DNA from: Protonemura montana
Lineage: Eukaryota; Arthropoda; Insecta; Plecoptera; Nemouridae
Direction: 5' to 3'
NCBI GenBank assembly: GCA_947568835.1
Contig: OX387607.1
Span: forward strand, 10,803,701 to 10,867,700
DNA: 64,000 nt
Positions within the stretch are counted from its first letter, which is position 1; the number at the start of each line of letters is the position of its first letter. Below the pieces are notes generated by a model that saw only the letters and a list, made by a program, of their open reading frames with translations, searched no databases and had not been told where the DNA came from. This document shows, one piece after another, positions 10,494 through 23,079 of this stretch. The position numbers and the translations under genes were made by a program.

Positions 10494-12568
10494 ATGCGTT
10501 TTTTATGTCTCTACCTGACGCTGGCCGTGCTAGCCATTTCCACTAAATCTGGAAAAAGCGCACACGTGCCCGCGTCACCCTGTCCACGCATTTTCCGGTA
10601 TGTGAAAAACTCGGACGCGACCTACTACGGGGAAATCAACGTGCCGGCCAGCTCCCAGCAGATTATGGTGAACATGTACACCACGGAACCTGTTCGCAAG
10701 GTAAGGACGCACCAGGATACACTGTGCCATGTTTTACAGACACCTCCAGCTAAACTTTAACGGTGCTGTAGCCAAAAGCAAATTATAAGAGGACATAAGA
10801 CCCTCTCAAAACTCGTCACTATCCTCTCTTTCTACTAGAGTAACACAAGTGCATAGGTTGCGGATGGTTTTGGTTTGAAGTTTGTAAGTCGAGCCAAATT
10901 AGTGGAAATCCCAAAGATCGTATTGCTGACCAAGAGTAAAATGTTGTAGTTTTTAATTTCGATATTTTTTTATGAAGCTAGGCGTTCCTTTACGATACAC
11001 AGATAAACCTCGTTGTTCATTTGAAGCTGAGGAATGAAAACTACATGGTCAAGAGGCGATTTAAGCATATTGAAGTTTGAAGAGATATTTACAGTATATT
11101 ATTTACAGTAAATATTTACAGTAGCTCGTACGACCGAGGTGATCGCGTTATCACCACAGACACATACTCGTCTCGACTTATAGACGAGGGTATTTACAAC
11201 AAGCATTGATTCGATGTGATAAATATAAATTGAAAGGTATTTTCTGAACCACTTTCACCAGGTAACTAAAATTTGGACAACAAACCAATCTCAGCATTTC
11301 ACATATTTTGGGATATTTAATTATTTTTTATCTCGATCCTAGACCGTGTGTTTAGTGGTTTACCTGAAAAAACCATTACAGAGGGTGGAAATATTTCCAG
11401 GGAACGGCCCTCGGCTCAGAATGAGTTGCTTTTAGAGTCAAAACACAGATTAAGGTGTTGAATATGTTGTGTACAAGATCGGTTTTCCTATCTCCAGTAA
11501 TGACAGCTTACGATCACTAGGATTCTGAAACTTAGTTTAACTTGGATTTTTGTGGTAATTTAAAAACAGCGTTTGTCTACAACACCCTGAGGTAAATTTT
11601 TGAGTTCGAGTCGAGGCTCAATTATTTGGACTTCCATAGTTATTTTCCTGTAGACGTTTAAACTCCTCTTTTATGGTGAATTGCATGCCAGTTAAAGGAT
11701 TTTTTAAATGTATTTTATAGCCAATTATTTAAGAAACAAGTAATTATTTAAAAGGACTTCTCATTGCTCATTAAATTCCAGATGGATACGATACCATGTA
11801 ATGCTGTGATGAATTCCTGGGATAGAAAAAATATGCTAATACCGTACGCTTACTATTCTCAGAGCACGATCCGTCCGAAACTCAGTCGGTTCGGGGCCAA
11901 CGACGAAAACGAGAAGACATCGTTATTCCGCGTGGACTTTCCTCAGGACCCTATGCCCAAGGTCGACAAGATCACCGTCGACAACAGAGTCGTCTGCAAG
12001 GGGAATTCAAGTAACTTCTCAAATACCTGCAAGGGCCTGACTATATGGGCTTGACAATAAGGGCTGGCTTTACAAAATAAAGTGAAACATTAGTTTTTGG
12101 CCTGTTAGGGCCTACTTTGTCGGTCATTTTTTAACGAGATGTTTGAAAAACCTTCATTTGAAGCATGGCATAACTTTTATTAAATACCCCAAAAACCCAT
12201 TTGAATCAATTTTAATTGATTTCTGTGGTGACCTCTAGGTGGTTTCTTAGGTGGTTCTCTAGGTGAAACTGTTTTCACCACGTTCTCGTTACTTGTGCCA
12301 AAATGTGTAAAATGTGTAAAATATGAAAAATCAGAACGTTAGCATTAGCATTAGCATTTCGACAACATTTTTTTTTAGTTCTCAGCTGTAATGGCGTCCC
12401 ATCTCTCTTGCAGAGCCATCTGAGCGAGTAATGTCGACGTTCCAGCTCTCTCAGACCAATTACCGATCATCCAGCTCCAGGAACTTTGGTGGTGGAAACG
12501 GAAACGGAAGGAACACCCAGAACTCATACCAGAGACACCATTCGTACTCTTATTCCTCGCGTACTTAG
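10494..12568 (+). CDS. Secreted GD_N-domain protein without protease domain
   Basis: Three exons: 10494-10700, 11863-12010 and 12414-12568 (TAG at 12566-12568). Splice phases are consistent and the product is 169 residues. Exon 1 encodes a signal peptide (about 1-23) and the start of a GD_N domain (SPCPRIFRYV). Exon 2 completes it and ends with the VVCKGN equivalent of the CKGPDG end in the neighbouring protease. Exons 1 and 2 have the same phases as that gene's. Exon 3 is a short Ser/Asn/Gly/Arg-rich tail with no protease similarity. I found no His, Asp or Ser protease exon between here and the P450 gene at 18.4 kb. An AATAAA about 195 bases after the stop supports a real gene end. It could be a functional non-catalytic paralog, perhaps a decoy or regulator (inference), or a truncated duplicate. 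The third exon is the least certain. Confidence 0.65.
10750..11640 (+). repeat. Segmental duplication, copy 1 (intron 1 of the GD_N-only gene)
   Basis: Blocks in this intron recur in the same order at 12990-13910. Examples are GACATAAGACC followed by TCTC..CACAAGTGC..GTTTGCGGAT-like text, then TGTTTAGTGG..CAGAGGGTG..GTTGCTTTTAGA, and finally GCGTTTGTCTACAAC. Confidence 0.65.
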
Positions 12569-12761
12569 GCATTCTTCGTTCGTCGTCTGGCACCCACACA
12601 CTAAATGCACTGGGAATTGAAACAAATCGAGAATTGATTGAAAAGTGCATTATATGATGACGTTTAGAGGTAGATGGAGATAAAGTTATGGATAATCCCT
12701 AACATGATTGTATTTTCTCACAAATTGACAGTAGACTTAGAATTAATGGCTATGAGCGATA

Positions 12762-12767
12762 AATAAA
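12762..12767 (+). promoter_or_regulatory. Poly(A) signal for the GD_N-only gene
   Basis: An AATAAA about 195 bases after the TAG of the GD_N-only gene, supporting termination there rather than read-on into further exons. Confidence 0.45.
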
Positions 12768-12989
12768 AGATAAACAATGTGAGCACCAAAGCAGTGGTGT
12801 CAAACATATGTATATTTTTTAACATTACTGTACAGCCATCGAAATTAAACAAATAACAACAACTTCTATGATTGCATTCTTCATGTGTTTAATTTCTATG
12901 TTATCTCATCATTTATCCTGCTTCTTCCACATTTCAAAAGTGTTCTTTTGTGTTTTCTGTTTTGTGTGATTTTGTTCTAATTATTTGCT

Positions 12990-13910
12990 CAACCTTGCAC
13001 TTTAACAATGTTGTGGCCAAACGTTATGTATATGGAGACATAAGACCTTCTCATAATTTACTATTTTCCTCTCTCTCTACCTGTCGAACACAAGTGCTTA
13101 GTTTGCGGATAGTTTTGGCGGATAATTCGCAATTTTGTATTACATCTTTAATACTAATCGTGGGAGAATAGCAAGTTTCCAGACATCAATTACTTAGGTA
13201 TCTAATTCCAAATAAAATAATGGTTTTTAATGATGTTCAAATTAGTAAAAAACTCCGCCTGTGTTTCCACGCCGAACTCTCACCAGTAAATACAGTGTTG
13301 ATAGCGGTAATTTGTTTTATCTACCCTAAAGCCCGACGATTTCAAAAATGTTAGTCTTATGTCGATCAGACAAATAGTATCAATGAAACCGAAGTCCGCG
13401 TAAATCGGTGCGCAGCGCTATATTTTGTATGGTAGCTACCGACAGCGAGTCTGAGCGGAGTCACTCACGAACTGTCAGTAGATCCTTTTAAAAGCCGAGT
13501 TGGAAGACCCATGGATCGGCTTAATCATTTTCTATCTTGATTCTAAGTCGTGTTTTAGTGGTTTCCATAAAATAAACAATGCAGAGGGTGACAGAAATAA
13601 TTCCAAGGAACAGCCCTTGACTCAGAAGAAGTTGCTTTTAGACCCAAGGAATAGAGAAAGGTGCTGACTATAATTTTGTGTTGAAAATTGATTTCCCTAT
13701 CTTTAGTCGCGGCTGTAATCAAATTTTTGATTTCTAACTTCGTTTCTCTTCGAAATACTTTGACAGCCTACATTTATCTCGGTGTGATATTGCTTCAAAT
13801 TATTTTTGAAGAATTCCTTTTCTGCAAATGTTGTTAACTTTCAGATTTTACTCAAATTTGTTTGATTTTTTTGTTCACTCTTCAACATAGCGTTTGTCTA
13901 CAACGCTTTT
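12990..13910 (+). repeat. Segmental duplication, copy 2 (orphan copy of GD_N gene intron)
   Basis: It is colinear with the GD_N-only gene's intron 1 (10750-11640), but I found no GD_N exon on either side. It looks like the remnant of a third tandem gene copy that lost its exons, or a partial duplication. Confidence 0.6.
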
Positions 13911-13954
13911 AAGTATTCGCTTGTAATTTTGAGAAAAATCGTGGCCATCGTTCC

Positions 13955-14117
13955 GTGTTAGTTTTTGTCAGATCAGATAACTTTGGATCAGAATAGCTGA
14001 CGTTTTCCTGCACCAGTCTAGGAGGTGGTACGAGTTGGAGCAAGAAGAAATGAAAACTGTTAACGAATCTGCTCTGAACTATCCCGAACTCTGATCTAAC
14101 AAAATTCTGACACAGAT
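13955..14117 (+). mobile_element. MITE-like element with TGTGTCAGAA-type ends, copy 1
   Basis: The 3' end reads CTAACAAAATTCTGACACAG and the 5' end has TTTTTGTCAGATCAGA, roughly inverted. The interior, with TGCACCAGTCTAGGAG and GTTGGAGCAAGAA, recurs at 40452-40602. Confidence 0.5.
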
Positions 14118-14129
14118 AAATTTGTCAAT

Positions 14130-14795
14130 CGTAGTACCGTTACACTTCTAACATTGATGTGAAACTGTAGCTTTTAATTCCACGTTATTGAGTTGTATTT
14201 GAAATTTAGTTGTTCTTCGCTTGGCATTCAAAACCAAGTTCAAATAGTTTTTGTCAAAACTAGTGCTAAGGTTAGATAAAGTAGACATGAGTCTAAAAAA
14301 TATCATAGGTACAAAACCAGGTACAAAACCAGATAATTCGAAATCAGGTTCGAAATCAGATTCAAAATCTAATTTATGATCCAAACTATCGTTGGTTGGT
14401 TAGCAGCAAGATGCAATAAAAGTAAGCCACACGTATTTGACTGTCAGAAAGACCATAAGACTTGGTATATTTCGGGAGAATGTGGGTCAGACCTATAGTG
14501 ACGAGCTTGTTTACTCAGCAGTTAGCCATTTACCCAGTGCCGATGAGAAGGGAATTATTTATTAGCTTATTTAGTGATTAATATCTAAGAATACGCGTAG
14601 CAGAGGGTAGCAATTGAATACAAATTTATTATAAAGAGGTTCACATACACAATTACAGACAGCTACTACCTCCGCGACAAGTCCAAAGGTAATGTTATCT
14701 ACCATAATTTGGTAGCGAACTTGAAACTCTGTGATAGCGTACTATCATATCGTTAATGTTAATTGCTGTCTTCGAAAAAATTGGCTGTGAAATTA
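14130..14795. repeat. Intergenic, with a piece of a dispersed repeat at 14215-14300
   Basis: The piece containing GGCATTCAAAACCAAGTTCA, AATAGTTTTTGTCAAAACTA and GTTAGATAAAGTAGACATGA recurs (reverse complement) at 45340-45430 and in part near 45680 and 50020. No gene is seen in the rest. Confidence 0.45.
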
Positions 14796-15215
14796 CTACT
14801 TTGCCGAAAAAATGGAGGACACATGATTTTTTTAGTGTATTCTAGTGTACTTGATGCGATTGACGGATCTCCAAGGAGTAGAAACATGTGTCCAAGTAGC
14901 TTAATGGGCTAGAGCAACACCCGCGATAGATGGAGATCGGGATTCGAGTCTCCTTTTGGGCATACATTTTTGAGTCAGTAGCAGAGTTCATAATAATAAA
15001 GTTTCATTTTGCTATTTCTCGCAGATTACACGCATTTGAAACTGGTTTACGCTCAATTAATATTGATTACTGATAACCTCAGCGATTGTTATATATGTAT
15101 CGGTATTGTGAGTTGTAATTATTTAATTGTAGAGATTGTTAAAAAGGATGGCCGTCAGCAGCTACTGTTACCACGTGTTGCCGGTTCGTTTTCACAGCAG
15201 AAACTTTAACAGTAA
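14795..15215 (+). repeat. Interspersed repeat family R1, copy a (with SINE inside)
   Basis: It begins with an ACTTTGCCGAAAAAATGGAG motif and resumes at about 15015 with TTCTCGCAGATTACACGCAT, ending at a GTTACCACGTGTTGCCGGTT motif. The same order of motifs appears at 17470-17745, 23080-23370 and 26775-27085, and inverted at 24880-25075. A SINE at 14880-14985 splits this copy, so the SINE inserted later. Confidence 0.6.
14880..14985 (+). mobile_element. tRNA-derived SINE
   Basis: The head GTGTCCAAGTAGCTTAATGG, with TAGAGCAACACC and a GGGATTCGAGTCTCC B box, is tRNA-like but degenerate. It lies inside a copy of another repeat. Confidence 0.55.
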
Positions 15216-17465
15216 CGCTGGCCCTAGACTATATCTAGACTGTATCTAGGAATTCAATGGTAAAACATGGACAGTAACATTTACTTTTAAGGACATCATT
15301 CCGAACGTATCTCAAATGTCAGTTTCTCTGAGTCAACTTGAAACGATTTAGGGTCAATTTTTGGCAGAAAACAGCAGGGAAGACAAAACAAACAATTTTA
15401 ATGTCTACAGGAAACCGAATAATCGCTTACCTTCTAAAACATTAATTTCAACTACATAAGGCCATATGACGCTTTTTTCTCTCGTGGTGGATGCTTAATG
15501 AAACCTTCTTAATCCCGTTGTAAGATAAAAATGATGGATACCCAGCGATCTAATGAATCGCGGAGAACCTATCTCTACAATTTGACATAGTTTTAATGAT
15601 TGTTTGCTAGACATGATAGATCACTAATATTGGTGGAGAAGTAACTTATCACAAAGTGTACTCTCTCTAAGCCCGGCTGTTAAAATATATACCTCACTCC
15701 ACTTTGACTAAAAGTATTTCTACTCATTCAAGTAAATATCTTACGCCATCTTTCAAACTACACACAAATTGTATTAGCAGAGAAGATTATCGTATCGTCA
15801 GTTTGGCCTTTGAGCCTCCTCAGGGATGCAGTATTGTAATTTTTTATGTACGCGTTGAGTTTAAACCTGGATATCAAGTCCTGCAGTCCAGCAAAGAGAG
15901 TCAAATATTAGTTGTATATCGCAATTAGGTATTTTTGCCCGGTACCGAAATCACCTAAATCACTCACTATTTTCTAATGTCAGCCGTGAGCGTAATGGGG
16001 CAAATCTAGTAAGTACTTAAAATTGCACGAGCTTTCAACAAAACTGTAAAGTAAATCTTAGCGTTGTTATAATAATTATAAATTCAGGTTTTTAAACGCT
16101 ATGTATAAGAATGTACACAAAAATGTCCAGTTTTTTTTTTAGTCAAATCTGGCAGTTAGCAAAATTTCCAAAATAGAAATTCTCCAAAAATAATTTTGAG
16201 CAAAATCTCAGATTGAATCAGTTCTGGTTTTAAGTGGCACGTGAAGTAATTAACAGATTGTTAAAAAAAACAAAATAACCTCTGATTGGTTGTTGCTAGG
16301 GAAGTTAAAAATTGACAGACTTTTAGTTTTTTTAACGTGTTACTGCAAAATTCGACACATTCTTTTTCCCCAGCCCAAAGTTGTTGTGAAACAACGAACA
16401 AGATAGTGTTATATTCTGAGTTTAGCTATGTGCTGCACTTATAATGGAATCAAACGAGATGCTTACAACCCTCTTATTAAAAAACCAATAAATAGGCGAA
16501 ATTAAATTTAAAATGTTAACTTTCCATTGTCATTTTCCTAATTGGTTTCCTATGAAAACCTTCAAGAGAACATTTTGATATAAACATTTTAAACCACAAG
16601 CTATCGCGTGAGTGGAAACTTGCAGACGGTCACGCACGATCACGCACGATGAGAGCAAACTTACGCACACTCACGCTAAAGCCACGATTTGTGTAACGCT
16701 ACCAACACAAGCGCGGAATGTGGCTTCAGACCTATGCACGCAGAAACAAATGGAGACAAACCTATCACGCAATATCCATAAACCAGAGCATGGCACGCCT
16801 GCTTCCAGAGTAACAAATATTGATGATTTAAACATTTAAGCTGCGATTTTATAATAGTTTTATGATAACGGGCGTAATTTTGTAAAAAAAATAATTAGCG
16901 AAGTTCATATGTGTCATGTGCTTCATGTGTCATTTTTTCTCTCGCATGGTTCGCCACTGCACAGAGGTCTTCTCAGATGAGACGTAGTTGAGCCCGCTTC
17001 AAGGTGACAACACAACTACAGCGCAATGATGGGCCAGACTTTTGCTGTTGCAGTCGGCGTGAAGACGTGCACGAGGAGCGTTCGTCTTCGAGCGTATAAT
17101 CAACCCAGAAACACGGGTGCGTCTGCGTAAAACGTCTCTTATGTCCGGTCAGGTTCAACTATCATCAGATGTCTTTTATAGATTGTCGTGAGAATTTACC
17201 ATTAACTATTCAATTGTGACGAACAGCTCGATGCTGGGCATGTGTCATTTGTTTTTCTAGCCTTTTCAAGTAGGCTTGTTTCCCTAGACACTGACTTATG
17301 AGGTACATGATAAACACACACACACACATATATATTTTTTATTACATAACCAAAAAGTTGAGTTACTGCATGCTGCTTAACAAAGCTCACTTTTTCAGAT
17401 AAGACTCTCTGACTTTATCAGACTCTGGGATTTGTTTACATTTTTTATGACCTATATCGTGCTGC
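15216..17465. other. Intergenic, no gene seen
   Basis: AT-rich DNA with short ORFs lacking domains or splice context. A (CA)n/(TA)n microsatellite lies beside the next repeat at about 17312-17335. Confidence 0.5.
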
Positions 17466-17469
17466 AAAA

Positions 17470-17745
17470 ATAGATGCCAAACTTTACCGACAAATGTGGA
17501 GGATGCTACTAGATTACCGTCGCTTGGCGTGGGAAATTCATCGCATTTTTCTCACAAATTACTCGTATTTAAGACTGACTGACGCTCTTTTGATATATAT
17601 TAATGCCACACTCAACGATTGTTTGAGCGGTAATTATTTAGTTGTAGAGGATTGTTACAAAGAATGGCAGCAAGCGACGTCAGATGGAACCTACCATACC
17701 TACGTGTTGCCGGCATCCACAAAAACGCCAGCCAAATAATTACAA
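17470..17745 (+). repeat. Interspersed repeat family R1, copy b
   Basis: Motif order matches the other copies: AACTTTACCGACAAATGTGG, then a CTCACAAATTACTCGTATTT block, GTAATTATTTAGTTGTAGAG and TACGTGTTGCCGGC. An 81-codon ORF across it is shared only in part with other copies and is probably not a gene. Confidence 0.6.
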
Positions 17746-17754
17746 CTATAGACT

Positions 17755-18265
17755 CAATGCAAATTTTATTTTTATTTAATTAATTTATTATTGGTCCAGA
17801 TTGATTGTTCCACAAAATTAGATATGTCAATTTTTCTATACATCAAAACAATAAACAATAAAACAACAATAATACTAATATACAATTACAGTAAGTCACG
17901 TGTTCAAAAATTCCGTCACAGAATAAAAACATTCCTTCATTGAAAAAGTTTTTACAATGGAGACAAAATCTTTTTGATCTTTTTTTTCTTTCAAGATCAC
18001 AGAAAGTTTGTTAAAAAGTTTGATCCCCTTTATAATGGGTCCCTAACATAATCACAGTTGATCGTGGCAATATTAAAATGTCTACTTCCTGCTCTTATGA
18101 TCATGTTTTCTAATCGTAGGTTTGTACAGATGTTTGTTATTGATAACATACATGATCATACTAAATATATACAAACATGGCAAAGATAAAATAGAGAATT
18201 TAATAAACAACGGTTTACAATTGTCCTTATAAAATATATATCAGTAAAAATAACTAGTATTTTGT
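17755..18265 (-). mobile_element. 3' fragment of a non-LTR retrotransposon
   Basis: Read on the minus strand, the broken frames give a C-terminal ORF2 signature (N-x-R-A-G-S-R-H-F style, then GSNFLTNFL) with several stops. It ends in a TTTATTTTTATTTAATT-type tail. It is truncated and dead, lying just upstream of the first P450 gene. Confidence 0.5.
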
Positions 18266-18408
18266 TTTAAGAGATTCTCCCAAAAGACAGTTTTATTTCT
18301 TTTAACGTATCCTAACCCCAGTAGTTTCTTAAACTTTGGAACACACTGCTTACTTTATAGGTACGAACGAAGCTTTACACGATTTTTAAAGATTTTCTCT
18401 TTCAGAAA

Positions 18409-21400
18409 ATGGACGTCTGCTGCGAGGGCCTCTTGTTCTGGGGCGGCATTATTTTTGCCCTGCTGGCTGTCCTTTACTTTGCCGGAACTTGGAATTACGG
18501 GGAATTCAAAAAGCGAGGCTTACCATGCACCAAGTCGACGCCTTTCCTTGGTGGAGTGGGGCCGTTCATACGGGGAGTAAAATCGCAGGCGGAATTTTCT
18601 TCCGACATTTACAAGGAATCTGAAGGACATCGCGCCGTTGGTCTTTTCAATTTCTTCCAGCCGACGATTGTCGTCCGAGATCCGGAAGTGATACGACTGG
18701 TTGCTGTGAAAGACTTTGACTTTTTTACTGATCATGTGCCGTTTGTAGGCGAAGAGTATGACAAATTATTTGGGAGAAATCTCTTTAGCCTGCGAGGTAT
18801 GTGAATTTGACAAACCAACTTCTTATCCCAAAATTTCGAAGGTTCATATTAATCAGGGTGTGACTGATCTATCAGATCAACATAACTCACTCAGAAGTTC
18901 CTTATTTCTCAAGCTTAGATGCTCGATCCACAATATTTCTCAATTTTCTACATTCTTTAGTTTTAGAAATAGTTTAGTTTAGTTAAGTTTATTTTTTCGG
19001 AAGCATTTAAAAAATGGTGCGTACTCTTTTGTAAGGACATTTCAATTGTGAGGGCTCTCAACATTTTTTGTCAGTTTAACTTCCGGCTAGTCGAAATTTA
19101 AATTAAAAATTCACTTTGTTACGTTTTGGTTGTTTTTGCCAGTTTATCGAATGATTAAAAATTGTCATGTCTTGTTTCTTTTCTTGCTTAAACCAGGTGA
19201 CCGATGGCGAGCCATGCGATCCACTCTATCCCCTGCGTTCACCGCCAGCAAGATGAAGACCATGTACTCGTTGATAGACAAGTGTGGGGAACAGCTGGCC
19301 AACTACCTCCACGATAAGTCCAAAGGTAATGCAATGTTCATGCATGCAACCCACCTCAATTGGAGCCATTTTACAATGAACCCCCTTAATTTCTCGTCAA
19401 AAAATCTTAAAACATCGTTATCGGTTGTTATTGGCAAATATAGTTTAACTAAAGCATAGTAGCTAAAAAGCAACATTTTTACAGTACGTTTGGGTAAACC
19501 AAAAGAAACAAAAAAGTATAAGGGGACTTAGGGACTTAGCCTCCATCCCCCAACTTCCAAAAGTTTAAGAATTGAACAAAATAGCTATCTTCATGTATAA
19601 CACAACTCAAATTGCCTACAATGCAGCAATCAACAATTCGACCATTAATATTCAACTCGTGGTTTCTTTATCTCTATCCAGATCTAAAAAGTTACTTGTT
19701 TTTTGCACTATATGAACTCCTATCTCTGGAGTCTTATCTGTTTAATTATTTGTATGTCAAGATGGATTACTCATGTTTGAGCTCGATTATCTCATCACAT
19801 AATACACTCTCTCCAAGCCCCATGTTTTCTGGTTGAGCGTAGCGAGCGGGGCGAGCGATGTAGAGCCCTCATTTTGTCCACCAGGATTTTTTTTGGTGTC
19901 AGTATGATAAATACTGACTAAACAGCTGGACAACGACACGAAGTTTTCTAACCTTTCTTTATCTTCAGCACACTTTTTTAAAGATACAGTTTCCAGTGTA
20001 TTTCAGTAAGTAAATTCGCAACATTTTTTCATCAAGTTACTGAATGCCTCAGACAAACCAGTGATAAAGAACATGTTCTTCTGCGCACAGGAATCAAGAT
20101 TAGCTTTATTTATCGAAGCGAATAAGTGAAACTATACTTACGTTTCTCCGTTAAAGAAGGATGTTTAGTTTATCATTGAAACCAAGCTTGGAGGTGTCCT
20201 GCATTTTTCTGTAACGTACACCTCATTTCCTCAGACGAGCTACTTCACCTGGACATGAAAGAGTTGTACACTAGGTACACTAACGACGTGATTGCAACCT
20301 CCGCTTACGGAATCCACTGCGACTCGGTAAACGAACCCGAAAACGAGTTCTATAAAATGGGACAGAAAATAACCGGCTTCGGAACGTACAGAGTGTTCAT
20401 CTTCTTTGCGTACTTCTTGTTTCCCCGATTAATGATGGTAAGTACATCGTGTGAAAATATTTGTAGCTAATTACTGAAAGTATTGCACAGAAAATGCATC
20501 GTTTGTGTATCGCGAATCTGTTTTCAAATTCTAGTGGCTACCGCTGAGACTCACGCCGCTTAAATTGGAGAATTTCTTCTGTTCGATCATCAAGAATACG
20601 ATGGAGACGAGGGAGAGGGACAAGATTGTGCGACCCGACATGATTCACTTGCTGATGGAGGCCAAGAAGGAAACGCTCAAGAACGACGGGGAGGAGGTTA
20701 CTGGTGTCAAGAAAAACATCGGTAATGAAGTTCTTGATAAGTGCCGTTTCCCTTACGGTTACGGTAAACGTTAGTTAAACAGCACTCATATTTCTCTTCC
20801 TGGCAACAACACTGGTTCTCAACAAAACAGTTTTCAAGACATATGCATTTTATTTATAAGTGAAGACCAACTGCAAACTTTTGCTGATCACATTCTACTC
20901 AGTACATAATCAACACACTTATGCTGCAGAAAAAAAGTAACGAACTACCAGGCTTCGACTCGAGATCGCAGCCAATCAGATTCTAATATTTCCTTTTCAA
21001 CCTACCGTTATCTTTTAACCGGACTTAAGCAAATTAGGTTGCCTTGGGTGGCAATGACACTTCAAACCAAACACGCCTTGAAAAAGTCGGAATAATTTTT
21101 TAAACTTACCTTTCTTCAGAAATTTCACCTTTGTATTAAAGAACACACATATCTTTTCCAGTACTTTCTGAAGACGACATCTTGGCCCAGGCGTTCATTT
21201 TCTTCATCGCCGGCTTTGAGACAGTTTCGACTCTCCTCTCCTTCCTCTCCTACCAGCTAGCTGTCTATCCCGAGATCCAGGAGAAACTACGGCAGGAGAT
21301 CGACGAGGTCCTTGCCGCCAACGACGGCGTCCTATCGTACGAAGCCGTCCAGAAGATGAAGTACTTGGACTCAGTGATCTCCGAGACATTGAGGTTATGG

Positions 21401-22082
21401 CCACCTGTGGTAGATATTGACAGAGAATGTCTGCAGGACTACACAGTTCCAGCGACAGATACCGCTCCTGCCATCGTTTTCAAGAAAGGAGACGGGGTTA
21501 ACGTGCCAGCGTATGCTATCCACCACGATCCTGAATACTGGCCAGACCCAGATCGCTTTGATCCTGATCGCTTCAGTGACGAGAACAAACACAACATCAA
21601 GCCGTTTACGTACATGCCCTTTGGAACCGGGCCTCGGGCTTGCATTGGTAAGCAGAAAAAGTAGTGTACAGACACTAGGCAGAGTTGCTGTAGTCGAGTT
21701 TGGTTAGGTTTTCCACGTTCGAGTTTGGTTGGCCACGTTTTCCCAAATAGTTTTGCGTTAAAATTGCTAAAAAAAACTGTGCTTCATGGTTTCAAGTTTG
21801 CCACAAAAGCGTGCATTTTATTGCAAGTTCTCAGGGGTGTCAATTGTGAACAATGCGCCTTTGTTCACGAATTTGTAGTGTATAATATAAACTACCTAAT
21901 TTTCTTCCTCTTCAGGAAACCGCTTTGCCCTGATGGAGACGAAGATCGCTATGGCCAACATCCTGTCCAAGGTTACGTTGGAGGTGACAGAGAAGACGGT
22001 GATACCTATTTGCCTGGCGAAGGGATCGTTTACCCTCGGAGTCGACGGGGGCTTTTGGTTGGGTGTTAAACCTAGGGCATGA
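18409..22082 (+). CDS. Cytochrome P450, CYP3 clan, CYP9-like (copy 1)
   Basis: Six exons: 18409-18796, 19197-19325, 20235-20437, 20535-20721, 21162-21647 and 21916-22082, giving 519 residues, a full-length P450. An N-terminal membrane anchor (about 8-27) indicates an ER microsomal enzyme. Hallmarks are the C helix WRAMRSTLSPAFT, the I helix AGFETVS (about 319-325), the K helix ETLR (377-380), PDRF, and the haem loop FGTGPRACIG with Cys near 463. Phrases such as RPDMIHLLMEAKK and AYGIHCDS are typical of CYP9. Members oxidise xenobiotics and plant compounds; the substrate here is unknown. A TTTCAG acceptor sits 3 bases before the ATG, suggesting an untranslated first exon. The gene is a tandem paralog of the one at 25218-28976, with identical exon lengths. 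Confidence 0.93.
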
Positions 22083-22581
22083 GGAATCATAAGAGGAGCA
22101 ATCAATTTTGATGATTAATTAACGAGATTGAAACTTAATAGCTTGGTTTTTCATAGTTGTACTCTCCGGAACACAAACGCAATAACGTGAGTGACTGGTC
22201 AAGTTGAGTGATACTGGATATTTACATATATTTAATAATTTTACTATTTTGTCTGTGCTAGATGTTTCGTTTAGCTTTCTGCGTACATTAACAGAATTTG
22301 ATTTTTTTACACTTTCAACTTATTTGCTTACTTTTTTATTTTTTGTGGAAAGAGACTGTCGTTGTGCTGGAGTGTAGCTGTGCTGGCGCTTCTACAATCA
22401 GCGTAAAAAGAGTGAGCCATTATTTTAGAAAGGGATCCGAAAATGGTCCTTTATCGAAAAAACACACCAAAATTAATATTTGTGTGGCGAGTTTTTTAGT
22501 TTTGATTGTCACTAGTTTATGTGCTTTTAAGTGCAATCAAGTTATGCGCAATTGGCAAAAAAAGCCCTAAACATTCTAATC

Positions 22582-22587
22582 AATAAA
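22582..22587 (+). promoter_or_regulatory. Poly(A) signal for P450 copy 1
   Basis: An AATAAA about 500 bases after the stop, just before the convergent tRNA-Lys gene. Confidence 0.4.
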
Positions 22588-22687
22588 TGTACAAAATGTA
22601 ATTAAAAAATATCACTTCTTTGATTTATCCAAGGCGGCTTCCCACTTCATTACCAACACCATTTAATTTTTTGTATCCAAAAAGTAG

Positions 22688-22760
22688 CGCCCAACGTGGG
22701 GCTCGAACCCACGACCCTGAGATTAAGAGTCTCATGCTCTACCGACTGAGCTAGCCGGGC
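22688..22760 (-). tRNA. tRNA-Lys (CTT)
   Basis: This is a complete 73-base cloverleaf read on the minus strand: acceptor GCCCGGC paired with GTTGGGC plus discriminator G, D arm AGCTCAGTCGGTAGAGC, anticodon loop ACTCTTAAT (anticodon CTT), and T arm GTGGG-TTCGAGC-CCCAC. It is nearly identical to the standard eukaryotic tRNA-Lys(CTT). Both pol III boxes are intact and there is no intron. It lies between the two P450 genes. Confidence 0.97.
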
Positions 22761-23079
22761 TGATGACATATTTAACAGTTATCTGAAATCTCTGCAAATA
22801 ATTAAGTGCTTATTTTTAGCACTGATATCTTATCAATCCTTGGTTTCTATTCCCGAGCAAAGTGCACTTCATATTATTTATCGCCTCTCTCGTTTTGGCA
22901 AACTGTAGGAAATTTCAACTGTGGATGGTTCCATGTATGTAAGCGGGTAAGCCAATTACACTTTGTTGTGTTTCAAGTAATGGCTTGACCACTGCAGCTC
23001 AGAATGTGAGGCTAAAAGCACTGTTGAGTGTGAAGGTTGTAGGTAGAGAGGGGAACTTCAATGTTAAAGTTTATGCATG

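Noticed and set aside
12375-12650. 91-codon minus ORF
   Set aside because: Antisense to exon 3 of the GD_N-only gene, whose splice phase and poly(A) signal fit the plus strand.
17494-17739. 81-codon ORF as a gene
   Set aside because: Lies within an interspersed repeat whose other copies carry different frames and stops.
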